From: Heliocidaris erythrogramma
Taxonomy: Eukaryota > Echinodermata > Echinoidea > Camarodonta > Echinometridae
Direction of reading: 5' to 3'
Length of the DNA stretch: 64,000 nucleotides
Assembly: GCA_025617745.1 (NCBI GenBank)
Contig: CM046864.1
Location: forward strand, 186,001-250,000
The first letter of the stretch is position 1; every line of letters starts with the position of its first letter. Positions 31,301 to 43,213 of this stretch are shown here, one piece after another. A model generated the notes under the pieces. The model was not told the DNA's origin, ran no database searches, and saw nothing but the letters and a program-made list of their open reading frames with translations. The position numbers were made by a program, and so were the translations under genes.

Positions 31301-31679
31301 TACACACCCCTCTTCACTCCCTTATGCTCTGGACCCAATATTCCCCTTTTGCTCTTCCATTGTCATTTTTCTTTCTCTAGTTCACCTTCTCGTATCTCTT
31401 TCCAAAGGGGAAGAGAGAGGAAGGAGAGAAAAGGGGGGAAAAATGTAAATTTGCATAATACTATACATCAAAATATATTTTTCAAAAAATACCGTAAAAG
31501 AAAAATAAGGAAGTAGAAAGCGAGACAATGAGATACAGGCTGATCATTCTCTCATTTTGTATGTACCACGGCAGTTATCAGTATACGCAGAAGAAAGGAA
31601 TATCTTGTATTCACGTTTGAATTCGAATTTTGTAATTTTTGTTACGTATTTTAAAGGAGTATATTCTGTCACATGCAAA

Positions 31680-31919
31680 TGCATATAGGAGAAATGGAGA
31701 AAAGAGAGAAAGAGTATTCGGAAAGAAACCTGTTTAATTTCTCTAATAAGAGGCTCTGCGTGTACTTCACTATGAATTGATACTGATATCTTGTCTTTGT
31801 TTTGTTTTGTTTATGTTTTGGTTTTTCTTAAATCGTCAATTGCATGATTCGGCTACATCGAATTTAGTGTTGTTCCAATTTACTGATATTCATTATGCAC
31901 CAAATGTAAAACGATAATA

Positions 31920-31950
<31 letters not shown>

Positions 31951-32345
31951 TGGGTTTTTACAGACGTGTATCAATCAGATATGATTATTTACGTCTGGGG
32001 ACCGACCTTTAACGTCACCATCCCAAAAACGTGACTCAGTCTCGAACCTGGGTCCGCTGAATCAGTTTATAACTTCCACTGTTAGCTGGATTACAGGCGC
32101 ACGCCACAACGCCCAGTTATCCAATAATAATATTTTTCCTTCTTTTTTAAAGCTTTTTTATGAGAAGCAATGTTAAACGAACAAAAGATAGAGTATCTGC
32201 TAAAAGTCTTGTAGATATTACAAATCTTCAAAGTTTCTATGTTCGCTTGTTTTTGCTTATCTTTTAATACGCGCCGGAAAAGAAGCACGATCGATTCATA
32301 TAATTTCAAAGAAAATAAGTAAATTTCCATACTCCTGTTTTCAAG
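31680..32345. repeat. Dispersed repeat, copy 1, interrupted by a SINE
   Basis: The sequence from AGGAGAAATGGAG to about 32345 matches 42497-42893 at high identity. Copy 1 carries an extra block of about 255 bases (about 31888-32146) containing a minus-strand SINE; the uninterrupted copy 2 shows where it entered. Confidence 0.65.
31919..32117 (-). mobile_element. SINE with 7SL-Alu-like head, second copy
   Basis: This is the reverse complement of the SINE at 36798-36986, at high identity, ending in a (GT)n run on the plus strand (the (AC)n tail of the element). It carries both Pol III boxes, with the same CTGGGCGTTGTGGCGTGCG head. Confidence 0.7.
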
Positions 32346-33176
32346 CATTTCACTCTCCTTGTTTTAATATTACCTTTACAATTTACAATTTACAAATTAT
32401 AATATAATAGTCAATATCTTATCTGTTTATTACATCTGTAATACTTAATGAAGTTTTATGCAAACATGTACAACCTTTGTCTCTGCACTGCTCCTTTTCA
32501 TGAAAAGAATCAATCCTCAATTCTACTTCGAAAGGAATTCATTCGAATCACGTTTTTCCCAAATTGACTATTGATAAATCGTGTATAATATCACTATGTC
32601 ATAATTAAAATTAAACAACAGTACACGCGTTGTTATGTGATGCAGCGGTGCTGAGACAAAGTGTTCATTAAGGGTTCCATAATTTATGAATGTATTTCAT
32701 GGCTGAGATGCTCAAAATTTGTGAACTTGTCATTATGAAAGTTAATCTGATTAACGCTTTAGGAACTCATAATCATCATCATTCATCCTTATGTCACCTC
32801 CTATCAAGGGCGTCAATCCCGGGGGACGGGGGGAAGTGTCCCCCACCAATTTCAAGGTGGGGGACACAATATCAAACGTTCCCCACACTTTTGGGACTTT
32901 TATTATGAAAAGAAAACAAATCATTCAAAACCGAAATTACCTATCGTCAAATTTCCAAGTATATATATATATATATATATTTCTTACGTTAAGAACTAGT
33001 GCAAAAAAAAAAAAAAAAAAAAAATGCCTTTTGGAGATGGCGATTGTATCATAATGGAAACATTATGTAGGCGTGCGTAGGCGTACGACTCGATGACATC
33101 GCTACTTTATTTGCGGTTCCGCGTGTATTGCATGTCTAGCTATACAATACGCTAACATCTACCTTAAAGCCCCCTC
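32346..33176. other. AT-rich DNA with (TA)n and poly-A tracts
   Basis: A (TA)n run lies at about 32959-32980 and a poly-A run at about 33003-33023. A short GGCGTCAATCCCGGGGG scrap at 32810 looks like the end of a MITE. I support no gene. Confidence 0.5.
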
Positions 33177-34750
33177 ACACCTAACCGAATTGCCTGAAAT
33201 ATGCCTTGCGATGGCTGGCGAAAGGAATTTTTTTTTAAATCGTTTTCAATGGTAACTGATAGTAAATCATATTTACCCTTCGTGTTTGGGTTCGTACACC
33301 TTCTGAACTAACAGCTGCGATTATTCAAATTCGCGCGGAAATTTTGAACATGTTTAAAATTTCCCGACGAATTAAAAAATCGTTGGTCATCTGTTTGAAT
33401 TCGCATCTCTTATTTAGTCTGCGGTAATCGTTCGTTTATCGTTCGTGTGTTATTGTCGCGCATAGTCCCTCATCGCGCTTTTGCCAAAGTGGACCGATCT
33501 CGAAAGAACCCTTAACGAAGCAACACGATGACAAAATATGAGTTGCGCATGGAAACGAAGATACTATGACAAACGGATTTTCGCTTGCCATCTTCTATGC
33601 GAAGGGAAACCAATACTTACTTTTACTAAATTTTAATAGCGATACATACACGAAGACAAGGCTAAGAGATACTAAAGCCTCTCGCATACATGCGAGAATA
33701 TTTTACGAATTTGGATACGAATGGTAACGATGTGAAAATCCACGAATGTTTGCGATTGACTGCGATACTTACGGAACAGTTACGGAAAAGTTACGGAAAA
33801 GTTACGAATGTTTGCGATTTATATGCGATATAACCGGAAGTGACGTATTTTCCGCGCGTTTTCACAGCGTTTCACAATTCTACAGCAACTTTTCATGACA
33901 TTCTCTCTACATTTTTCCAATTGTACACTGTTCCGTATATAATTCGCAGATATTCGTAATATTCGCATTAATTCGTATCAAATTCTTGGCTGTCAAGTCA
34001 TTAAGAATGAGTTACGAAATATACGAATGAGTTACGATAGATACGAATGAAATACGAATATGTTACGTTACATTACGAATAATTACGTTTCCTGAAATTT
34101 TTGAACATGTTGAAAAAATTCTGCGAAGCCTGCACTCGGCTGCGAATTCTGACGAACATTTACGAACGTTACGAACCTCTGCGAATGTTCATTACGAAAT
34201 GCTGGGAAAATCTGCGATTTTTTTGTCGCAAAGAATCGTACCTTTTCGTAATGAACATTCTCAGATGTATGAGAGCTGCTTAAGACAAACTACGGATTGC
34301 GAATGCGATTGCGAATGCGAATACTCCCGGTAGATGCAGTCTTTCGTGCCTTCCCTCTGCCTTTGCCTCTTCCTTTCACTGTAGGCATGTTGCGTGGATG
34401 ACTTCTCTGGCCGTAACGTACAAGAACGCCCGATCTATTCCCTCGTCTTCGTTTCTAATCGCACGCCATATCAAACCATTGGTCACTGTTCGTTCGTCTT
34501 ATTGGGTTATATCAGCCCTTCGCTCGCCTTCGCCTGCAATTTACTAAAAGAGGTGAACCGAAAAATCGATATCCTTCGCATGTCATATTTATCCTTCGCT
34601 TACCGTTCGTTGATAAAATTTGACAATAGTTACTGATCGCATGATTTGACGGAAATTTTATTTGAATTCGTTGAATTCGCGTGCATTTCGTGCATTTTTC
34701 CCATTCGTCACCCTTCGTCCGCCTACATTCGGTCAGGTGTGAGGGGGCTA
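33177..34750. mobile_element. Third Harbinger-type element, 1574 bp
   Basis: The inverted ends AAGCCCCCTCACACCTAACC and TAGCCCCCTCACACCTGACC are flanked by TTA at 33174-33176 and 34751-34753. The interior repeats TTACGAA, TGCGAAT and ATACGAA words in both orientations. A 34-codon minus-strand relic starts at 34388 with MPTVKGRGKGRGKARK, a basic N-terminus that may derive from the accessory DNA-binding protein of an autonomous relative. Confidence 0.7.
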
Positions 34751-34753
34751 TTA

Positions 34754-35439
34754 GTCAGACTGATGAACATGCGTCACTGTGTCGTCATGGCCAGGTGCTA
34801 GGCCAGGCCGCTTTCAGATGACTCACTAATATTTTCTTTGCATTTTTTTTTGTTGAGTAGTGCAATGATAAATGCTAGCCAACCTAGCATGAAAGAAACC
34901 AACCAAACAATGGAAACGAAAAGCAAAACCAATAAGCCCATGCTTTCTTCTGCCCAAATGTTTCATTGAATAGTAATGGTGACAAACTAACAGGTATTGT
35001 TGTGCGGGTATTTTTTCAAGGAGCAATTGGATTTTAGTTCATAAGGACTATTATATTTGTCTCCAAATGTCTCTGTGTAGTAAAAGTGTACCTCCCCTTA
35101 ATCTTTTATGTGTCTCTCATTTCAAAATAATTCCACATATTTATTTGAAATACTACTTTACAACCATTTTACAAACTGTGCTTTGGCTATTACATTGCAG
35201 TAAGCTGACATTCCATGCAAATGATGGAAATATGACGAGAGAGAGTACGTAGAGTGATTGAAAAAAATAGCAAATCTTAATAACTTTAATTGTTATCTGA
35301 AATACTCAGTAATTTTGTGTTGCACACATGGCATATTATTGTATTTTGCCATTTGATGATTTTGTGAATGTGTGTGTATACATGTATGTGTAGTGCCTAA
35401 AAGATAAAGCTTTAAGCATTTTGACCCTACCATATATAT

Positions 35440-35472
<33 letters not shown>

Positions 35473-36258
35473 ATTACATATATTTATTGTCTACTATGTT
35501 CATGCTGCTATGATTTATTTTAATACCCACGGATAGTGCAATGCAATGCTGCATTTCTGTGTAAAATCTGGACATGAAGAAATTTCTGTTATCCATTAAA
35601 GAAATATAGAGCATGTTTCCAGTGCCTGGTTAGTTTTGTACTAAAGGGAAAAATGAAATTGTGAAAAAGAGGAGTAAACATAGGATTGTAAAACACATGC
35701 ACTTTCACTGCCTTAAATTTTCATACTGCAATAACTAAGTTTCTGGTATATATTCATTATGCAATTAGCATGTAAATGAAAAGCCTGAATGTGAAAGTGT
35801 TTGAATATAAAACACTACTGCTCAAATAAAAATTAGAGTATGTAAAGTGAACATGTGATCATTAGACTTAAATGTTCATGTTTCCACTAACGGTGGAGTC
35901 CAAGTACATGAGGCTATTCATGAAGATTACTTAGTATTAGTTTCTACTGTTCTATTTGTTTTGTAATAAAGTCGTAGGCTAATGCAAGAAACATGAAAGA
36001 GTTACAGGTATATGAACACTGGCGTAGACAGGGGGCACCGGGGGCCATGCCCCCCCCTACTCAGCCACTTAAAAAATATATAAAAAAGCGAGAGCGAAAA
36101 AGCGGGGGAAGTGAGAGAAAAGGGCCTAAAAAGGCGCTACAAGCCGTTATATGGCTCTCAAAATTTGCTAAAACGTCAAAGTTTTTCGCGCTTTGCACGT
36201 GAAGGGGGAAATAACTCTTCTCTCCCCTGCACCCATCCCTGTTACCATGGGTGTCGAT
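34754..36258. other. AT-rich DNA with (GT)n microsatellite; one short MITE end
   Basis: A (GT)n run lies at about 35442-35470. At 36021 a CTGGCGTAGACAGGGGGCA sequence looks like one end of a MITE, and a diverged inverted mate may be at about 39570-39593. No gene is supported. Confidence 0.45.
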
Positions 36259-36797
36259 AAGATAAGAATTTTTTGAAGGTTTGCATGGTGGAGCTTATAA
36301 CGCCACGACACAGTACCACAGGACACAGGACTTCAACTCAACCACATCTGGCACCCAATCCTTCACAGAGGCACCAACCAACACCAAACCCAATCCACAC
36401 AACCAGCACCACTGACAACTCAATTCACTGAATCGCCGCCCACCAAACCCGCCGACTCACAGCCCACTCAACCCGCCGACCAGCCGACCATCCAGCACGC
36501 CGACCCGCCGACTACCAACGCCACCACACCACCCAAGCCTCAGGCCGACGCACCCCCGACACCACAGCTCGCCGTCCCACCTACTCAAACCCGGTACAAT
36601 CTCCGCCCTCGACCATCAACCACACAAAGGACTTCACGCCGCCAGCCACCCGCTACCAATCCCTCCGACATCCGCACTCACGCCCACTCAACTCTCGGAC
36701 ATAATAGCGCCACCACCGACAGCAACCCCGCCCACACCACCGGCCGCCGATTCCTCCGACGTCCGCATACACACCATAAAACCCCGCCGCTCGTCTA

Positions 36798-36986
36798 GCT
36801 GGGCGTTGTGGCGTGCGCCTGTAATCCAGCTACCAGTGGAAGTTATAAACTGATTCAGCGGACCCAGGTTCGAGACTGAGTCACGTCTTTCGGATGGTGA
36901 CGTTAAAGGTCGGTCCCAGACGTAAATAATCATATCTGATTGATACACGTCTGTAAAAACCCAATTACACACACACACACGCACAC
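36798..36986 (+). mobile_element. SINE with 7SL-Alu-like head and (AC)n tail
   Basis: The first 37 bases align with the 5' end of metazoan 7SL RNA at about 30 of 37 positions, including GGCG..GTGGCG.G.GCCTGTA.TCC and AGCTAC. A Pol III A-box-like TGGCGTGCGCC is at 36809-36819 and a B box GGTTCGAGAC at 36867-36876. The body then departs from 7SL and ends in (AC)n. The second copy (31919-32117) defines the ends. It may be a 7SL-derived or 7SL/tRNA chimeric SINE. Confidence 0.65.
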
Positions 36987-36993
36987 TTCACTC

Positions 36994-37030
36994 CTGATGA
37001 CGGACAGTCAACCTGTCCGAAACGTCGAGT
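36994..37030 (+). other. Hammerhead-like stem-loop
   Basis: CTGATGA (36994-37000) is followed by a 7-bp stem CGGACAG/CTGTCCG with a TCAAC loop, then AAAC. The order CTGATGA, stem II, (G)AAAC is that of a hammerhead ribozyme core. Here, however, the G of GAAA is used by the stem (or one C is extra), so the core is not canonical. Stems I and III are not clear. Confidence 0.3.
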
Positions 37031-37814
37031 AACCTCCTACTCAAGCCTCATCTACTCAAACCTTCGCTACTCAATCCATCGCTACTCATCCATCGATCAT
37101 CAACCAAGTCTTCTCATCTCATCTCATCTGGTTTACAGATCATCCATCACCCATCACCTATCCATACACCTGGTGAACCAGTAAACCTTCCTATAGGTTT
37201 ACAGTCCTTTTCAGGACTTCACCCATTGTCACGAAAGAATATTTCTTCTTTTCTCTCTTGTCATCCTTTCTCGTCTATCCATTTCTAATTTCCTATTTCC
37301 CTTTCCTCCTACCAACACACATGGTGAACCGTAAACCTTCTCCACGTTAAGATAAGAATTATGATACATTTACTTAAAACTAATAATTACCCAAACTCAT
37401 GATATTTGATCTTGAAATATCATCACATTCTTTAATGATTAGAAGTAAGGAAATAAGAAATGCCATTATTTCAATGCGAAAATATCGAAGAAAATGAAAA
37501 CAAATCGTTTGAAATGCGAAATTTTTCCAAAGCTCGGTCGCTTTGCTCCCTCGCATAATTATTTTCTTTCAGGATCTCGTAATTTCGCTCCCCCAGTATA
37601 TAGTTCTTTAATAGCTTAAAGGGTTCAAAAAGTTTGAAAACAAATAAAGATGTAATTGCTTTGCTCGCTATATAACGATATAATACTCCTGCTAAATATT
37701 GCGCTCCCAATATAGGATAAAGTGTATAAAGCAGCATTTGCAGAGGTTCAACTTTTGAAAGAAATCTCAACTTCAGGTCGCCTTGCTGATTTTCTCGATT
37801 CTTTCTCAAGCCTA

Positions 37815-39400
37815 TAGGGTTTTCGTTCTGCTCCCGATTGTAGAAGTTCGTTATCAGTTACGCAATTTAGGTTTTATTCGGAAATACCTTAACCGTAGTG
37901 CCACTGAGAAAATTACTCATGCTTTAATCTCATCTTGCTTGGATTTTGGTAATGGCCTCTTGTTTCGTTTGCCTCACAACCTACTTGCAAAATTACAAAA
38001 ATTACAGAATGCCGCTGCTCGTGTCACATTACACCAGTTCTCAAATCACTTCATTGGTTGCCTGTAGAAGAACGTATTGTTTTCAATATTCTTCTGTTAT
38101 TATTTCACTATATACATGGCTCTGCTCCGCAGTACAACATTGGTTTGATGAAGCATTACATTCCCTCTAGATGTTACGTTCTCAAAACTCTGGCTTACTT
38201 GTTATTCCTAGGCTTAAAGGAGAATTACGCTCAAAAATAAAGATGATAGTGTTCAAAGGTGTTATTTATTCCTACTTGTTAGACTATATGGCTTCGCGTC
38301 AAAATATACGAGATCGATACGAATCAAGATTTTCTGAGCAAAATTTACCATCTGCTAGCAATATGTATCGTCTGCTAGCAGCACATGGGGGCTGCCATTT
38401 TGTTTATGTGTACAAGAAGATTTTCTTAATCCTAATGCTCAATTGCCTCTTACAAAATTAAAAACCCATTTGAGATTAAAAATATAGAATAGATATGTCA
38501 ATTTATTTCTAAACCGACAATTTCCTGATATATTTCTGTTGAAAATCGATATTCGCTTAATAGAAATCTATTTTCTCGATACTGGACGTATGGGACGGAG
38601 CAAATTAATTCAAATTTTATGGATGCTTCTTCCCTGAGCATCTATAGCGGCAAACTATCCATTCACCTGCTTTCGGATAAGGACTTGAAAAGTCAGAATG
38701 CATGCTGCATATATTATGTTCTGCTCTAATTGGCAAACCCAAGAAAATAGATTTTTGTTAAGCAAAACCAGACAATTTAAAAGTATCATTATAAATATTT
38801 CATTTTTATAATACATGTAAACACCCACTTTATATTTTTTGTCACAAAGTCATATGGGATTTTAGGTAATGAAGAAAATCAATTTAGGATTTGGATTCAA
38901 AATATCTTCCTGACTAGAACATTTATCAATGGTTCATGTACAACTCCAAATCAGCAAGAAAATGGCAGCCCCCATGTAAATGAGTAGGAGACGATACCGT
39001 GTGTTGGAATATCTTTATTTATACCCTTTTCTGATATCTTATTAGAAAATTATTTAGGCCAATAAGTAGGAATATATTACACCTTCCAATATAAGTAAAT
39101 TTGTAATCAGGGGTTAATTCTCCTTTAACACAAAATGGGGGGGGGGGGGGGGGGGGGAGCTCATGTTGGGCCGTCGATATGGAATACTCTTCCTCAAGGG
39201 ATTAGAAATAGCAGTTCTGTTGAAGTGTTCAAAAATAATCTTAAAAAGTATATCTGTTTAATTTGGCCTATAATTGATTACCAATACCTTTCATGTCCGT
39301 ACATACCCTATTGCACTTTTGCTTATTTGTGATGTATTTCATCTTTTGGACAAGTTGCGTATTTGATCATCAAGTGGATTCGGCGCCTTATAAATCTTAT
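37815..39400 (+). pseudogene. 3' fragment of a LINE reverse transcriptase, split by a TTAA element
   Basis: Frames around 37850-38215 encode the C-terminal reverse-transcriptase region (SCLDFGNGLLF, LQKLQNAAARV, LPVEERIVFNIL). The same protein resumes at 39155-39260 with GPSIWNTLPQGIRNSSSVE, after the insertion at 38218-39124. The 3' end reads GGCGCCTTATAAATCTTATTATTATT, a typical CR1/L2-like tail. Frame changes and truncation show it is dead. Confidence 0.75.
38218..39124. mobile_element. TTAA-flanked non-autonomous element, 907 bp
   Basis: TTAA at 38214-38217 and 39125-39128 brackets inverted ends AGGAGAATTA and TAATTCTCCT. Internal GGGGGCTGCCATTTT and AAAATGGCAGCCCCC blocks are shared with the elements at 28320 and 51397. 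Its removal rejoins the LINE frame. Confidence 0.7.
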
Positions 39401-39837
39401 ATTATTATTATTTTTATTATTTATTATCAATGTATAAAAATTCTCTACCGCTCAACTGCGGTGGTCAAATGCAAAATTTCCTGAAAAATATGCCGCACGG
39501 TCGCTTTGCCCCCTCGCTTCTACAATAACCGGGACCGGGGGGCACTAACTTCATTGTTTGCCCTGGGCGCCATAATCCCTAGATACGCCACTAGCTTCGC
39601 TCCCTTACATGTGAAATGTTGCGTCGAAATAATCAAAAGCAGACCTGGCGTCGAAGTATAACTTTCCGCCTAAAAAAGAGTATGTGGGAGAGAAATAGGG
39701 ATGAAGATACTCTAAAGGCTACATTAGGTGGACAGTTTTTGTCTTATTTCTATGCTCAACTGTCCACCTAATGTAGGTGGGGCGCTATTATGAAATAAAC
39801 CGCATTGTGATGTGTTCACCTATAATGTAACCTTTTG

Positions 39838-39875
<38 letters not shown>

Positions 39876-40061
39876 ATATTATACGAATATATATATATAT
39901 ATATATAACTCTATATGGTACCTTAGCAGGACAGTGCTTTGTTAGGAGCATTGTCTGAATGTCCTGCTAATGTCCGCGAGTGTCCTGCTAATGTACAGCA
40001 ATGTATTGTGACGGAATAAACCTCATTGTTCACTGTCCCGCTAACGTACCATCCAGTGATA

Positions 40062-40108
<47 letters not shown>
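39401..40108. repeat. AT microsatellites and GTCCACCTAATGT-type direct repeats; no gene
   Basis: (AT)n runs lie at about 39840-39905 and 40063-40107. Between 39720 and 40050, short phrases (gtccacctaatgt; gtcctgctaatgt; ..cggaataaacctcatt) recur as diverged repeats or inverted pairs. Confidence 0.5.
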
Positions 40109-40111
40109 CCC

Positions 40112-40183
40112 GTCTCCGTGGTCTAGTGGTTAAGGCATTGGCGTTCTAAGCCAACGACCCGGGTTCGATTCCCGGCGGAGACA
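40112..40183 (+). tRNA. tRNA-Arg (anticodon TCT), copy 1
   Basis: It folds as a full cloverleaf: acceptor GTCTCCG/CGGAGAC, D stem GTCT/AGGC, anticodon stem TTGGC/GCCAA with loop GTTCTAA (anticodon TCT, reading AGA), a 4-base variable loop, T stem CCGGG/CCCGG with TTCGATT, and discriminator A. TTTTTT follows immediately as a Pol III terminator. The A box (TGGTCTAGTGG) and B box (GGTTCGATTCC) are intact. Position 32 is G rather than the usual pyrimidine, and the D-arm resembles tRNA-Glu/Asp, so it may have arisen by anticodon change or be a tRNA-like repeat. Confidence 0.85.
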
Positions 40184-40512
40184 TTTTTTCAGCCTTTGCA
40201 AAAATTTCAAAAAGGGAGGACAGCTCTGGGAACTTTGATTGAGCTACGCAACGTTATTCTCGCAATTTCTTTCACATTTGTATTTATTTCCACGAGATTT
40301 GCCAAAGCTGTTGTATATGTTATTTCCTTACACTTGTTAAAAATTATTCTAATGTATACATGTATTCAAAGCATTCGCTTGGATCCAGCTGAGGCACGCG
40401 GCTTGTCTTTGTTCAAAACTCACCTGCCCCCGACAAAGGAATTAATTAATAAGGTTGAGGATTTGTCAATCTGTCGGTCAATTGAATCTGGTGTCGCCGA
40501 AACCACTAACCC

Positions 40513-40584
40513 GTCTCCGTGGTCTAGTGGTTAAGGCATTGGCGTTCTAAGCCAACGACCCGGGTTCGATTCCCGGCGGAGACA
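40513..40584 (+). tRNA. tRNA-Arg (anticodon TCT), copy 2
   Basis: It is identical to the copy at 40112 through the cloverleaf and the T6 terminator. It lies 401 bases downstream in a tandem duplication whose flanks differ by about one base. Confidence 0.85.
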
Positions 40585-40889
40585 TTTTTTCAGCCTTTGC
40601 AAAAATTTCAAAAAGGGAGGACAGCTCTGGGGAACTTTGATTGAGCTACGCAACGTTATTCTCGCAATTTCTTTCACATATATATATATATATACACTAC
40701 TAATTAAAACAAAAATACAAAAATATGTCCCCCTACGTTTGAGGAGCGATTAACGCCCTTGCCTCCTATCTTTACATCCTCGTTCCACTCTCTTTCCATC
40801 TCATAATCATTACTACTGTCATACTAGTACGACACAAAAACTGTACATGCGAATAAGTTGTTACACCCTTAATCACAATAGATTAGTAA

Positions 40890-43213
40890 TAATAGCTATT
40901 TTATATGACTACTGATCTAGACCAGTTATCTAATTTGAATACTAACAATTTATCCTATGATAGTAACTACTACTCAACTGATGAATTTACTACTAGTTAA
41001 AAAAAACCAGCAGGGAATAGCTTTAGTTTACTTCACGTAAATGCTAGAAGTCTAAGCACAAATTTTGATTCTCTGGAAATTTTTTCCCTTTTCTATTATT
41101 GGCGTCACGGAAACTTGGCTTCATAACACTTCACCTTAAAGCTATTTGAAATACAAAATAATACTTTGATCTGACAATGATCGATAAGAAAAGAGGGGAA
41201 GGGGTATAGCATTTTAAGTCAATGAACAACTACAATTTAAACTCTGAAAGCATATATCATTAAAACAAAGTGAATAATTGTTTTTAGAAACCATGAATTC
41301 AAACAACAAAAGTATAATCAGATTAATTTGCAGACCCCCTCATGGTCCTATAAATTCATTTTTCATTGATATATAATGCGTGATTTTAATATAAACTTGT
41401 TAACTCATAATAGTTATTACACCCTTCTTCATATTACATATTCTAATAGTTGTTATCCACATATAAATAAACCAACCAGGATTGATGGTCAATCCTCAAC
41501 CCTTATAAATAATTTTTAAAATAATATATTCGACAAAGACATGACTAGCGGATTACTATACTCCGATATATCTGACCATTTGCCAATTTTTGTAATGTGT
41601 AATAATGACATTTCAATTAAAAAGTCAGTTAAATGAAGCATGTACAGAAAGCAAACACCCCAAAATATTGAATCCCTCAAAAGTGATCTAGCAAGAGAAG
41701 AATGTTTGGATATGTATTGTGAGTTAGACGCAAATATTGCATACGAAAATTTAAATATAAAGTTACAGATGTATTACGACAAAAATTTCCTATTGTATCT
41801 GCAATGTGACGTAATACTCGGGACACACTTGTTTGCTTCTAGCTAGCTCACGATCACGTCAATACAGCGCGCGCACATAACGTTCACGGTTCGAGGTAAG
41901 CTACTGATTTCTTCCAATCTTTGAAAATCTTGTCGACAAAATGTCTGATTTTGGCCCTGATTCAGATGTTAGAACCTGGAATCACACCGTCATTCCATCA
42001 ATCACTGGGTGAATCACTGCAGCAGCCCCACACACACATATATGATTCATACAGTTACAGTACAGTCAAGCCGTATACCGTAAGCTAGCTGTCCCGAGAA
42101 TGACGTCATTTTTCTATTGCAAGAATTCTCGCTTTCGTGGCTCACCTGAGACCCTGTCAGGGGTCTTGAAAAAAAGTCCTGATAATCTTTTTGAACAGCT
42201 TACATCTCTAAAATTTAATTTCATCGTATTCGTTGGGGGATTAGCTTTCCAAAAATGTATTTGTCCTATTTTCTTATTTTATGGGACATTTCTCCGGTTA
42301 TCTGCTTTAAAGAAATTCACTCTTATGGAATTTGTCAAGTTGCCTTTCCTGGTTTGAGGGCTATTTATATAACAAACAATATGCAGTGTAAAATGATGTT
42401 TCTTCAAATATCCCACTAATCAAATGCGCTGTTCCACAATGGTCAATACTAGGTCCTTTACGATTTCTATTATATTAATGATTTAACCAATGCATTTAGG
42501 AGAAATGGAGAATATAGAGAAAGAGTATTCGAAAAGAAACCTGTTTAATTTCTCTAATAAGAGGCTCTGCGAGTACTTCACTATGAATTGATACTGATAT
42601 CTTGTCTTTGTTTTGTTTTGTTTTTGTTTTGATTTTTCTTAAATCGTCAATTGCATGATTCGGCTGCATCGAATTTAGTGTAAGCTTTTTTATGAGAAGC
42701 AATGTTAAACGAACAAGAGATAGATTATATGCTAAAAGTCTTGTAGATATTACAAATCTTCAACTTCAGTTTCTATGTTCGCTTGTTTTTGCTTATCTTT
42801 TAATACGCGCCGAAAAAGAAGCACGATCGACTCATATAATTTCAAAGAAAATAAGTAAATTTCCATACTCCTGTTTCACTCTCCTTGTTTTGATATTACC
42901 TTTAGAAAAATAGTCAATGTCTTTTCTGTTTATTACATCTGTAATACTTAATGAAGTTTTATTGCCCTTTCCTGGTTTGAGAGCTATTTATCTAACAGAC
43001 AACAATATGCAGTGTAAAATGAAGTTTCTTCAAATATCCCACTAATCAAATGCGGTGTTCCACAAGGGTCAATACTAGGTCCTTTACGATTTCTATTATA
43101 TTAATGATTTAACCAATGCAACGCCTCACTTATCTGTCATATTATTTACAGATGACACGAACATCTTCTGTTCACATCTTAACTTAAATACCCTAGTAAA
43201 TACACTTAATATT
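40890..43213 (+). pseudogene. Old CR1-like LINE, left part (interrupted by BEL/Pao)
   Basis: Broken frames show an endonuclease-like HVNARSL near 41035 and ITETWLH-like text near 41100. Reverse-transcriptase scraps include a GVPQGSILGP relic (gcggtgttccacaagggtcaatactaggtcc, read on about 43045-43075). A TDDTN catalytic relic lies near 43150. About 150 bases of the RT region (42341-42493) are duplicated at 42961-43120 around a 460-bp dispersed repeat. The element resumes at 50694 after the BEL/Pao insertion. Confidence 0.6.
42493..42955. repeat. Dispersed repeat, copy 2
   Basis: It matches 31680-32345 without the SINE insertion. It lies between two copies of the same LINE segment. Confidence 0.65.

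Larger units (their letters stand above)
36271..37348 (+). mobile_element. 1.1-kb retroposon with 12-bp target duplications
   Basis: AAGATAAGAATT occurs at 36259-36270 and again at 37349-37360, bracketing DNA unlike its flanks. The left half is Pro/Thr-rich coding-like sequence with QTRYNLRPRP, a motif common near the C-terminus of retroelement proteins. This is followed by a SINE, a GATGA...GAAAC stem-loop and a C/T-rich tail. It is read as the 5'-truncated end of a LINE or Penelope-like element. The 12-bp duplication suits target-primed reverse transcription. Confidence 0.55.
40109..40679 (+). repeat. Tandem duplication (401-bp period) carrying the two tRNA genes
   Basis: About 168 bases are repeated at 40109-40276 and 40510-40679, including the tRNA and roughly 95 bases beyond it. 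The second copy has one extra G (CTCTGGGGAAC). Both sides abut (AT)n DNA. Confidence 0.8.

Noticed and set aside
37471-37809. 112-codon minus-strand frame
   Set aside because: It is AT-rich with Lys/Phe/Leu bias, overlaps the edge of a LINE fragment, and matches nothing I recognise.
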